DNA of 5,575 nucleotides from assembly GCA_050261415.1 (NCBI GenBank), contig JBLNDG010000260.1, forward strand, positions 1 through 5,575, in the 5' to 3' direction. The position numbers and the translations under genes are program-made. Source of the DNA: JBLNDG01 sp050261415. GTDB lineage: Bacteria; Bacillota; Clostridia; Lutisporales; Lutisporaceae. Shown piece by piece: positions 1-5,567 of the stretch (position 1 is the first letter of the stretch; every line of letters begins with the position of its first letter). The notes below the pieces were generated by a model. That model was not told the DNA's origin. It saw only the letters and a program-made list of their open reading frames with translations, and ran no database searches.

Positions 1-482
1 CCATAGACGGATTAACAGGCCGAAATTGCACAAGTAAAGCACATTAGCGGCGGGGTAAGTCGATGACCGTGCGGAAAATCGGGAAATCTAAACTCTTCAA
101 TCAAATGAGCCAGCCGAGAGATGAGGGCTTATCATGTAGAGGTGCTTGGCATGTTAATAAGGAAAGTGCGGTGGCCCTGTGAGATCTCCACCGAGCCGAA
201 AGGGCAAACGCATATAAGAGTAATTCGAAGTTGCGGATGCGTGTGGAGAAGTCAGACAACCCCATAGTACGGGAGTAGTTGTTTGACCAAACAAACAATG
301 AACGGAAGGGGTGTTGACCTTTGTAGACCAACTCAAGTACTTAGCGTAATGCAAAAGGCAACGTTGCTGCGGCAGAAACGAACCGGAGGAACGCAAGAAA
401 GGAGAAGGATAAGTGAATCAAGAACTAAAGCTTACGGGTGGCCATGATACATCATAATCCGATCCAGAGAAAAGGATGGGCA

Positions 483-719
483 ATGATAACAAAATGGAAC
501 ATAGAATACTTCTGCCGCATAGGGTTAATACCCTCAAACTGGCTATACTACAGCAAAATGTTTGGTTACACCCTAGAACAGTACATTGAACGTCAAACAA
601 AGAAACTAAGAAAGAAGAAAGAAAAGTATATAGCAAGATTAAAAGAAAAAGGCCAGGAATACTATACTCCTGACCGTCTTACAAAAATTGCTAATGTACA
701 AAGATTTGCTTTAACTTGA
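483..719 (+). CDS. Small basic protein encoded in intron domain IV, function unknown
   Basis: I do not recognise this protein. From ATG 483 it is 78 residues; the same frame is open from GTG 438 and ATG 444 (93 or 91 residues). I prefer 483 because AAGGA sits 6 bases upstream, while the earlier starts have no good ribosome binding site. The N-terminal third is aromatic-rich (KWNIEYFCRIGLIPSNWLYY) and the middle is strongly basic, with an Arg/Lys/Glu helix (QTKKLRKKKEKYIARLKEK) that could bind RNA or form a coiled coil. It has no YADD reverse-transcriptase motif and no H-N-H cysteine pairs. The stop falls about 24 bases before domain V, exactly where an intron-encoded protein normally ends. 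It may therefore be a remnant tail of a lost maturase, a small protein that replaced it, or a chance ORF. A second possible start, GTG 413 with a better AAGGAG site (399-404), reads only 14 codons in another frame. Confidence 0.4.
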   Translation: MITKWNIEYFCRIGLIPSNWLYYSKMFGYTLEQYIERQTKKLRKKKEKYIARLKEKGQEYYTPDRLTKIANVQRFALT

Positions 720-742
720 TAAAACAAAAAACTACAATTGGT

Positions 743-775
743 AAGCCGTATGCCTTAATAGGGCACGTACGGTTT
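743..775 (+). ncRNA. Group II intron domain V
   Basis: This is the catalytic hairpin of the intron. The lower stem pairs AAGCCGTA (743-750) with TACGGTTT (768-775), including the catalytic AGC at 744-746. The two-base bulge CG is at 766-767. The upper stem pairs TGCC (751-754) with GGCA (762-765). The bulge, the triad and the lower stem match the bacterial consensus closely. The odd part is the tip: where the family normally has a GNRA tetraloop, this copy reads TTAATAG (755-761), and the hairpin is 33 rather than 34 bases. Confidence 0.85.
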
Positions 776-778
776 GAT

Positions 779-811
779 AAGGGGGGAGCCAAGAAATTGG
801 TTTCCCTACTT
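779..811 (+). ncRNA. Group II intron domain VI with branch-point A808
   Basis: The helix pairs AAG (779-781) with CTT (809-811), leaves A808 unpaired, then continues from G782 to A792 against T797 to T807 with a GAAA loop at 793-796. An unpaired A a few bases before the 3' splice site is the lariat branch nucleotide in this family. The sequence CCCTACTT around it resembles the end of known bacterial introns such as Ll.LtrB (recalled, not aligned). The terminal dinucleotide at 814-815 is not the usual AY, so the exact splice site is uncertain. Confidence 0.7.
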
Positions 812-883
812 TCTCTGCCCTTTTTTAGGTGAAAAAACATAGAGGAACAAGAAGCACCTACCAAGTCGGCAGATAGAAGAACG

Positions 884-913
884 TTGGAAAACTCAACAAC
901 TATGTGCTATAGT
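884..913 (+). promoter_or_regulatory. Candidate extended -10 promoter for the tetR gene
   Basis: TTGGAA (884-889) and TATAGT (908-913) are 18 bases apart, with a TGn extension (TG at 905-906) directly before the -10. Transcription would start near 920 and give a leader of about 120 bases before the regulator's ATG. The rest of 816-1039 holds no gene I can support. An open frame of 58 codons (833-1006) exists there, but its only ATG (902) would give 35 residues, with no ribosome binding site. Confidence 0.5.
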
Positions 914-933
914 ATATTTGAGCATGGCACACA

Positions 934-1020
934 AGTATATAAAGGTAATCCTGCGTTTATAGTTTTGAAGATAATTTATATTCTGTGCAGCGAGAGGAGT
1001 TTCCTGTGAATTTATATACT
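934..1020 (+). repeat. Perfect 10-bp inverted repeat in the tetR leader
   Basis: AGTATATAAA (934-943) and TTTATATACT (1011-1020) are exact reverse complements, 67 bases apart. They lie between the candidate promoter and the regulator's start codon. They could be paired half-sites for a looping repressor or the base of a leader RNA hairpin. The region is AT-rich, so chance is possible. Confidence 0.35.
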
Positions 1021-1039
1021 CTCTATTGGAGGGATTTTT

Positions 1040-1606
1040 ATGGCGCAAACAACTAAAAAGGCACTTGCCGCATCGCTCAAAAAGTTACTTGAAGAAAAAC
1101 CGCTTGATAAAATTACAGTTATGGATATTACCGAAGACTGTGAAGTGAACAGACAAACATTCTATTATCATTTTGAGAATATATATGATCTTGTCGAATG
1201 GATTTATACAACAGAAGCAACAAAAGCACTTGGCGGTAAAAAGACTTATGATACATGGCAGCAGGGCTTTTTTCAAATTTTTGAATATGTACTTGAAAAC
1301 AAGGTGTTTGTAACGAGAACATATCATTCCATCAATCGAGAGCACCTGGAACGTTACCTTTATAATGAAACATATAATCTTCTAATTGGGGTTGTCGAAG
1401 AAAAAGCAGCCGGTATGCATGTAAGGGATGATGATAAGGCGTTTATTGCGCACTTTTATAAATATGCATTTGTAGGACTTATGCTCGAATGGATTGGTAA
1501 AGGGATGAAAGAGGAGCCTTCTGCTATTATAGAGCGATTAAGCGTTCTTATTCATGGAGATATCACTAAGGCGCTTGAAAAATTCAGCGCCGATCGTCAT
1601 ATTTAG
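1040..1606 (+). CDS. TetR/AcrR family transcriptional regulator (DhaS-like subfamily)
   Basis: This is a DNA-binding one-component regulator, cytoplasmic and probably dimeric. The 188 residues fit the family. The N-terminal helix-turn-helix covers roughly residues 24-46, with the family signature RQTFYYHFENIYDLVEW at 38-54. The C-terminal ligand-binding half ends in FYKYAFVGLMLEWIGKGMKE (139-158), the pattern of the Firmicutes TetR C-terminal domain often annotated with DhaS. The start is supported by GGAGGG at 1028-1033, six bases before ATG. DhaS itself activates dihydroxyacetone kinase genes, but no dha genes are visible here, so that name should not be carried over. The next gene, 142 bases downstream on the same strand, is an oleate hydratase. 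A local role in controlling it, with a fatty acid or related ligand, is inference from position only. Family assignment is firm; ligand and targets are unknown. Confidence 0.9.
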   Translation: MAQTTKKALAASLKKLLEEKPLDKITVMDITEDCEVNRQTFYYHFENIYDLVEWIYTTEATKALGGKKTYDTWQQGFFQIFEYVLENKVFVTRTYHSINREHLERYLYNETYNLLIGVVEEKAAGMHVRDDDKAFIAHFYKYAFVGLMLEWIGKGMKEEPSAIIERLSVLIHGDITKALEKFSADRHI

Positions 1607-1635
1607 ACAAGCAGGCTCTGTTGTATAAAGTTTTT

Positions 1636-1682
1636 ACAATATCAGCCTTGTGTTGAAAGCTTCAACACAAGGCTGATATTGT
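1636..1682 (+). repeat. Perfect 22-bp-arm inverted repeat between tetR and ohyA
   Basis: Bases 1636-1657 are the exact reverse complement of 1661-1682, with only AGC (1658-1660) between them. As RNA this is a very stable hairpin 30 bases after the tetR stop. It is the best candidate for a tetR transcription terminator, but no T-run follows on the + strand (CTATTGTG comes next) and none follows on the - strand. It could instead be a processing or stabilising hairpin, or a long operator, since it ends four bases before the -35 of the ohyA promoter. Confidence 0.8.
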
Positions 1683-1685
1683 CTA

Positions 1686-1714
1686 TTGTGAACCTCCGGG
1701 ATATTTTTTATCAT
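1686..1714 (+). promoter_or_regulatory. Candidate sigma-A promoter for ohyA
   Basis: TTGTGA (1686-1691) and TATCAT (1709-1714) are separated by 17 bases. The -10 matches consensus at 5 of 6 positions and the -35 at 4 of 6. The start would be near 1721, giving a leader of about 28 bases. The large palindrome directly upstream places any regulator bound there next to the -35. Confidence 0.5.
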
Positions 1715-1741
1715 ATAGTCGTAAAATAAAGATTCGGAGGT
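1692..1741 (+). promoter_or_regulatory. Possible anti-Shine-Dalgarno pairing before ohyA
   Basis: ACCTCCG (1692-1698) is an exact complement of CGGAGGT (1735-1741), which contains the ribosome binding site of the oleate hydratase (GGAGG 1736-1740, eight bases before ATG). A transcript reading through from tetR would contain both arms and could mask the site. A transcript from the promoter at 1686-1714 would start after the first arm and leave it free. This is a sequence-based hypothesis. Confidence 0.35.
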
Positions 1742-1748
1742 AATTAAT

Positions 1749-3518
1749 ATGTATTATAGTAATGGAAATTATGAAGCATTTGCACGTCCTCAAAAACCGG
1801 CTGATGTAGATAAAAAATCAGCCTATCTGGTTGGATCCGGTTTAGCATCTCTGGCAGCAGCATGCTTTTTGGTGCGTGACGGCCAGATGAAGGGTGAACG
1901 CATTCATATCCTAGAGGAACTGGGTATTGCTGGTGGTGCCTGTGATGGTATACATGACAGTCAAAAAGGGTTTATTATTAGAGGCGGACGCGAAATGGAA
2001 AATCATTTTGAATGCTTGTGGGATTTGTTCCGTTCAATTCCTTCTCTTGAAACAGAAGGTGCTTCTGTTTTGGATGAGTTTTACTGGCTGAATAAGAAAG
2101 ATCCGAACTATTCTCTGATGAGAGCAACTGTAAATCGGGGCCAGGATGCCCATACCGACAGGAAATTTGGACTGAGCGAAAAGGCTTCAATGGAAATTGT
2201 CAAGTTATTTATGACTCGTGATGAAGACTTATATGATAAGAAGATTACTGATGTATTCACAGATGAATTTTTCTCCTCTAATTTCTGGTTATATTGGAGA
2301 ACAATGTTTGCGTTTGAAGACTGGCATAGTGCTTTAGAAATGAAGCTATACATTCAGAGATTTATTCACCATATTGGTGGTTTGCCTGACTTTTCTGCAT
2401 TAAAATTTACCAAGTATAATCAGTATGAGTCATTAATTCTTCCTATGATAAAGTATCTTGATTCACATGATGTTCATATTCAATATGATACCAAGGTAAC
2501 CAATGTTGTTTTTGACATTCAAAAAGGCAAAAAGGTTGCCACTAAAATTGTTTGTCAGCGTGGCGGCAAGGAAGAATGCATTGATCTTACAGAAGATGAT
2601 TTAGTATTTGTTACAAACGGCAGCTGCACAGAAAATTCTACTCTAGGTGATAATGATCATGCCCCAGAATTTAATGATTCTTTAGGAGGCTGTTGGGAAC
2701 TTTGGAGAAATATTGCAAAGCAGGATCCATCATTTGGTCATCCAGACAAATTCTGCACCAATACGAAAGCAACAAACTGGGAATCTGCTACGATTACCAC
2801 TCTTGACGATAGGATTCCTCCGTATATTGAAAAGATTTGTAAGCGTGATCCTTTCAGCGGGAAGGTCGTTACCGGCGGTATCATTTCGGTAAAAGACTCA
2901 AAGTGGCTCATGAGCTATACTTTGAATCGTCAGCCTCATTTTAAAGAGCAGCCCAGAAATCAGCTTGTTGTCTGGGTATATGGTTTATTCACAGATGTTC
3001 CGGGTGATTATATAAAGAAGCCGATGAGAGAATGCACCGGCATAGAAATTACCGAAGAATGGCTGTACCATATGGGCGTGCCTGAATCTGAGATTCATGA
3101 CATGGCTACAAAATCTGCCCACTGTATACCGTGCATGATGCCATATATCACTGCATTCTTCATGCCGCGAGCGAAAGGTGACAGACCAAAAGTTGTTCCA
3201 GATGGTTGTGTAAACTTTGCTTTTATCGGACAGTTTTCCGATACTGTACGCGATACTGTATTTACAACTGAATATTCAGTTAGAACAGCAATGGAGGCGG
3301 TTTACACGTTACTGGATATTGACCGTGGCGTACCTGAGGTTTTTGCTTCATGTTATGATATACGTGTACTGCTGGATTCCACTTCGAAAATGATGGATAG
3401 TAAAAAGCTTATTGATATGAAGCTCCCATTTATATTGAACTTGATTGGAAAGAAAGCTTTGAAGAAGATATCCGGAACGGTCATTGAAGATTTATTGAAA
3501 CGGTATAACATAATTTAG
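1749..3518 (+). CDS. ohyA: Oleate hydratase (FAD-dependent fatty acid double-bond hydratase, MCRA family)
   Basis: The enzyme adds water to the cis-9 double bond of oleic and related unsaturated fatty acids to give 10-hydroxy fatty acids. In bacteria this detoxifies host or environmental unsaturated fatty acids. At 589 residues it is full length. The FAD-binding motif VGSGLASLAAACFL is at 28-41. The RGGREME loop (79-84) carries Glu82, matching the catalytic Glu82 of the Staphylococcus aureus enzyme. Tyr201 (in KLYIQRFIHH) matches the second catalytic residue, and T391/N393 in YTLNRQPHF match the carboxylate-binding Thr/Asn of the Elizabethkingia enzyme; these equivalences are by recalled motifs. 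The C-terminal 40 residues are basic and amphipathic, as expected for peripheral membrane contact. The start has CGGAGG eight bases upstream. The gene follows a TetR regulator and seems to have its own promoter. No intrinsic terminator is visible after the stop. It shows no sign of damage, unlike the pseudogene that follows. Confidence 0.96.
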   Translation: MYYSNGNYEAFARPQKPADVDKKSAYLVGSGLASLAAACFLVRDGQMKGERIHILEELGIAGGACDGIHDSQKGFIIRGGREMENHFECLWDLFRSIPSLETEGASVLDEFYWLNKKDPNYSLMRATVNRGQDAHTDRKFGLSEKASMEIVKLFMTRDEDLYDKKITDVFTDEFFSSNFWLYWRTMFAFEDWHSALEMKLYIQRFIHHIGGLPDFSALKFTKYNQYESLILPMIKYLDSHDVHIQYDTKVTNVVFDIQKGKKVATKIVCQRGGKEECIDLTEDDLVFVTNGSCTENSTLGDNDHAPEFNDSLGGCWELWRNIAKQDPSFGHPDKFCTNTKATNWESATITTLDDRIPPYIEKICKRDPFSGKVVTGGIISVKDSKWLMSYTLNRQPHFKEQPRNQLVVWVYGLFTDVPGDYIKKPMRECTGIEITEEWLYHMGVPESEIHDMATKSAHCIPCMMPYITAFFMPRAKGDRPKVVPDGCVNFAFIGQFSDTVRDTVFTTEYSVRTAMEAVYTLLDIDRGVPEVFASCYDIRVLLDSTSKMMDSKKLIDMKLPFILNLIGKKALKKISGTVIEDLLKRYNII

Positions 3519-3573
3519 CCGGATGTTTTGATTTGCCGAGGAAAGTATTGAAAGATGCCCGCAAAATGAGTAA

Positions 3574-5026
3574 ACACTCTATTATTTAAAATGTCAAAGA
3601 CAGTATTTAGAGGCTATGGAGCTTCAAGGGATCAATAAGCCCAAAATTGATTACATCAGTAACGTATCACCATCTATAATGATTGCGCAAAATGAATATA
3701 GTAAAAATCCGCGTTCATCCGTCGGTACAGTCACCGACATTTATACAGACCTTAGGATGATTTACGAAAAACTAAGCAAAAGAACATGACCTAATTGCAA
3801 AAGGGAGATACTATCCTCCGGGTGCAAAGAAGCGCTTGAGAAGTTAAAAGATGATTTTATAGTTTATATGTATTGCAATCATTGCAATTATAAGATGAAA
3901 AAGCTTACAAGGACTCATTTTTCCTACAACACCAGGGAAGGTGCCTGTGAAACATGCCAAGGCTTGGGCAAGGTCCTAAAGATAAACGGGAACAATGTGG
4001 TTCATGAACATTTATCCCTGGAAGCTGGAGCGATCGATTTTTAGGAACAAAAATACAAGGATTATCAGATTTCAGCATTGTACAATGCTTTCAAACATTA
4101 TGGCATGCCTATTGAACCAAATACTCCGGTTATAGATTTTAGTAAAGGGCAAAAAGCAATTCTACTTTACGGTGTTGAAAGCGATGAAATAAAGAAAATG
4201 TTTTCAGGCATTGTTCCTCCTCGAACGGTGGCGGAGGGAAGGTTTGAAGGCATATATCCTGTCCTTTGGAGGAGGCTGTCGGAAAAAGGTGGTGAGTCAG
4301 AGGTGCTGGATGCTTATTTTGAATCCGATACCTGCCCGGATTGCAAGGGGGAACGGTTGAATGAGTTAAGCCGCAGTGCAACTGTAATGGACACACGGCT
4401 TCCGGAGTTGGTGTCGTTATCCTTGGAGGAACTGCGCCAATGGTTATTTGAGCTTGAAAGCCTTGCAAGTGCCACAGATAAACTTATAGTGGAACCTTAT
4501 ATATTGGATTTGAAAACAAAAATTCAGAGAATCATCAATGTTGGACTTGGTTATCTTTCCCTCGACAGACAAACTAGGAATCGCTGTTGAAGATGCATTG
4601 GATATATTCAACAATCATCCCAAAATTCAAAAGATATTAAAATTGCTTGTAGATGTAGGATTAGGTTATCTGGAACTCGGCCAGACATTGACTACTTTAT
4701 CCGGCGGCGAAGGCCAACGTTTAAAGCTGGCTACGGAACTAATCAACAACGAAGGTAATAAAAATCTGTACCTAATCGATGAGCCGACAACAGGATTACA
4801 TCCGATTGATGTAGAAAACTTTCTTGTGCTTTTAAACCGGATTGTAGATTCAGGAAGCACAGTAATTGTAGTAGAACACAATCAGCAAATCATTAAAGCC
4901 TCGGATTGGATAATAGACCTTGGACCTGAAGGCGGGATAAATGGAGGTAGGGTAATAGCCGTAGGCACTCCTGATGACATAATATCAAATAAGAATTCCG
5001 CAACAGGCAAATTTTTAGGCATATGA
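3574..5026 (+). pseudogene. Broken UvrA-type ABC ATPase (excinuclease subunit A paralogue)
   Basis: UvrA proteins are paired-ABC ATPases of nucleotide excision repair; paralogues also occur in drug resistance. Homology begins near 3574 (QRQYLEAM at about 3595-3618), so the start codon and first Walker A are gone. The frame then continues with SPSIMIAQ and KNPRSSVGTVTDIYTDL. A TGA at 3787 replaces the first Cys of the zinc-binding CPNC, and a TAG at 4042 probably replaces a Trp (IDF*). GACETCQGLG and CPDCKGERLN remain. At about 4573 the text jumps from VGLGYLSLDRQT, just before the first LSGGE signature, to GIAVEDALDIF, just before the second, and shifts from frame 1 to frame 2. By comparison with E. 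coli UvrA, roughly 300 residues are lost, including first signature, first Walker B, second Walker A and the second zinc module. The tail is intact: LSGGEGQRLKLA, LYLIDEPTTGLHP, VVEHN, stop at 5024. A working ATPase is not possible. The small open frames at 4078-4590 and 4538-5026 are fragments of this one gene. Confidence 0.92.
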
Positions 5027-5068
5027 TTGAAATGCACCAGACATTACATCTATGTTGAATCAGTTGCG

Positions 5069-5098
5069 TTGGTAATGCGGGAGTAAAAAAGCTATACT
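5069..5098 (+). promoter_or_regulatory. Candidate promoter for the DUF1905 gene
   Basis: TTGGTA (5069-5074) and TATACT (5093-5098) are separated by 18 bases, matching consensus at 4 and 5 of 6 positions. The ribosome binding site AGGAGG (5108-5113) follows, so the transcript leader would be short. This makes the gene independent of the pseudogene before it. Confidence 0.5.
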
Positions 5099-5123
5099 AT
5101 TTTAAACAGGAGGTAATGCAAGT

Positions 5124-5399
5124 ATGAGCAAGTTATATGAATTTGAAGCAGAGATTAAGAAGGTACCTGATATTGACGGTGCATATATAGAAATACCCTT
5201 TGATGTAAAGGCGGAGTTTGGAAAAGGGAGAGTGCCCGTCATCGCCACTTTTGATGGAGAACCATATGAAGGCAGTCTTGTAAAAATGAAAACGCCATGT
5301 CATATCATTGGAATCAGGAAGGAGATAAGAGCAAAAATCGGCAAGCAGCCTGGAGATACAATCAAGGTAACAATCCGGGAAAGAACTGCTGAAAAATAA
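5124..5399 (+). CDS. DUF1905 domain-containing protein
   Basis: This is a 91-residue protein made almost entirely of one DUF1905 domain (about residues 3-88), a small predicted beta-rich fold of unknown biochemical role. Recognisable features are the opening YEFEAEIKK, the middle IEIPFDVKAEFGKGRVPVIATFDG, the segment H-I-I-G-I-RKEIRAKIGKQPGD and the closing strand TIKVTIRER. It has no signal peptide or membrane segment, so it is probably cytoplasmic. Stand-alone DUF1905 proteins of about this length are common in Clostridia and Bacilli; longer homologues are often joined to a bacteriocin-protection (YdeI/OmpD-associated-like) domain, which is absent here. The start is secured by AGGAGG ten bases upstream. 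It appears to be a single-gene unit with its own promoter and terminator. Family assignment is confident; function is unknown. Confidence 0.9.
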   Translation: MSKLYEFEAEIKKVPDIDGAYIEIPFDVKAEFGKGRVPVIATFDGEPYEGSLVKMKTPCHIIGIRKEIRAKIGKQPGDTIKVTIRERTAEK

Positions 5400-5416
5400 G
5401 TTTTCAGAACCTGTAA

Positions 5417-5463
5417 AAAAGCTGTACGGAAACAGTATCAATGCTTCCGTACAGCTTTTATTT
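5417..5463 (+). terminator. Intrinsic terminator after the DUF1905 gene
   Basis: Bases 5417-5431 pair perfectly with 5445-5459 (15 bp, core GCTGTACGGAA), with a 13-base loop. The 3' arm ends in TTTT and runs into ATTTA. The A-run on the 5' side means it could also work on the opposite strand. It lies 18 bases after the stop codon. Confidence 0.88.
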
Positions 5464-5508
5464 ATGGGCTTTAGCCTGTTGAGCTAGCGGAGCAGCGAAA
5501 CAATGAAC

Positions 5509-5525
5509 CACCCGCTATGCGGGTG
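5509..5525 (+). repeat. Short-loop hairpin (7-bp arms, 3-base loop)
   Basis: CACCCGC (5509-5515) pairs exactly with GCGGGTG (5519-5525) around TAT. It is much more GC-rich than its surroundings. Such hairpins are recognised as single strands by TnpA (Y1) transposases and also occur as REP elements. Confidence 0.7.
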
Positions 5526-5537
5526 CGCGACAGGTGT

Positions 5538-5567
5538 TATACAAAAAAATCACCTTTCCAGTATAAT
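5538..5567 (+). promoter_or_regulatory. Candidate promoter reading out of the window
   Basis: TATAAT at 5562-5567 is a perfect -10. TATACA (5538-5543), 18 bases upstream, matches the -35 consensus at 4 of 6 positions. AGGTG (5532-5536) and CACCT (5551-5555) form a small inverted repeat across the spacer. The gene it drives lies beyond 5575. Confidence 0.5.

Larger units (their letters stand above)
1..815 (+). mobile_element. Group II intron, 5' end not resolved, lacking a reverse-transcriptase ORF
   Basis: A group II intron is a self-splicing ribozyme and retroelement. It is recognised here by its 3' end: a domain V hairpin at 743-775 with the AGC triad and the two-base CG bulge, followed at once by a domain VI hairpin with a bulged A at 808. 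The stretch upstream (1 to about 412) is purine-rich, structured and non-coding, as expected for domains I-III; for example 251-260 pairs with 278-287 (10 bp with one G-U). The usual 5' GTGCG start cannot be placed with confidence: GTGCGG occurs at 69 and 166, but neither sits in a convincing start context, and the intron may begin before the window. The 3' splice site should lie about 6-7 bases after the branch A, near 814-815. A normal intron of this kind carries a 400-600 residue maturase/reverse transcriptase in domain IV; here only about 330 bases separate the upstream core from domain V. It is probably not mobile alone and would need a maturase in trans. Confidence 0.78.

Noticed and set aside
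101..331. Minus-strand ORFs of 72-80 codons over 101-636
   Set aside because: They lie over structured intron RNA on the other strand, overlap each other, and have no ribosome binding site or recognisable protein.
833..1009. Open frame of 58 codons between the intron and tetR
   Set aside because: It has no start with a ribosome binding site, overlaps the promoter and leader of tetR, and the protein is not recognisable.
1085..1345. Minus-strand ORFs inside tetR (1085-1345, 1128-1322)
   Set aside because: They are reverse-strand readings of a well-supported regulator gene, rich in Phe, Leu and Cys as such shadows usually are.
1978..2353. Minus-strand ORFs inside ohyA
   Set aside because: The + strand codes for a clear oleate hydratase here, and the reverse frames match nothing.
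4139..4468. 109-codon minus-strand ORF over the UvrA pseudogene
   Set aside because: The + strand reads as UvrA throughout, with recognisable CPDCKGERLN and LSLEEL segments; the reverse product is proline-rich and unrecognised.
4538..5026. Separate ABC ATPase gene starting at 4538
   Set aside because: The first dozen codons belong to the other frame of the UvrA remnant. The real homology begins near 4576, and there is no start codon context or Walker A, so it is a fragment of the same broken gene.
5133..5441. 102-codon minus-strand ORF opposite the DUF1905 gene
   Set aside because: It is a shadow of a well-supported + strand gene with its own ribosome binding site and terminator, and it begins inside that terminator hairpin.
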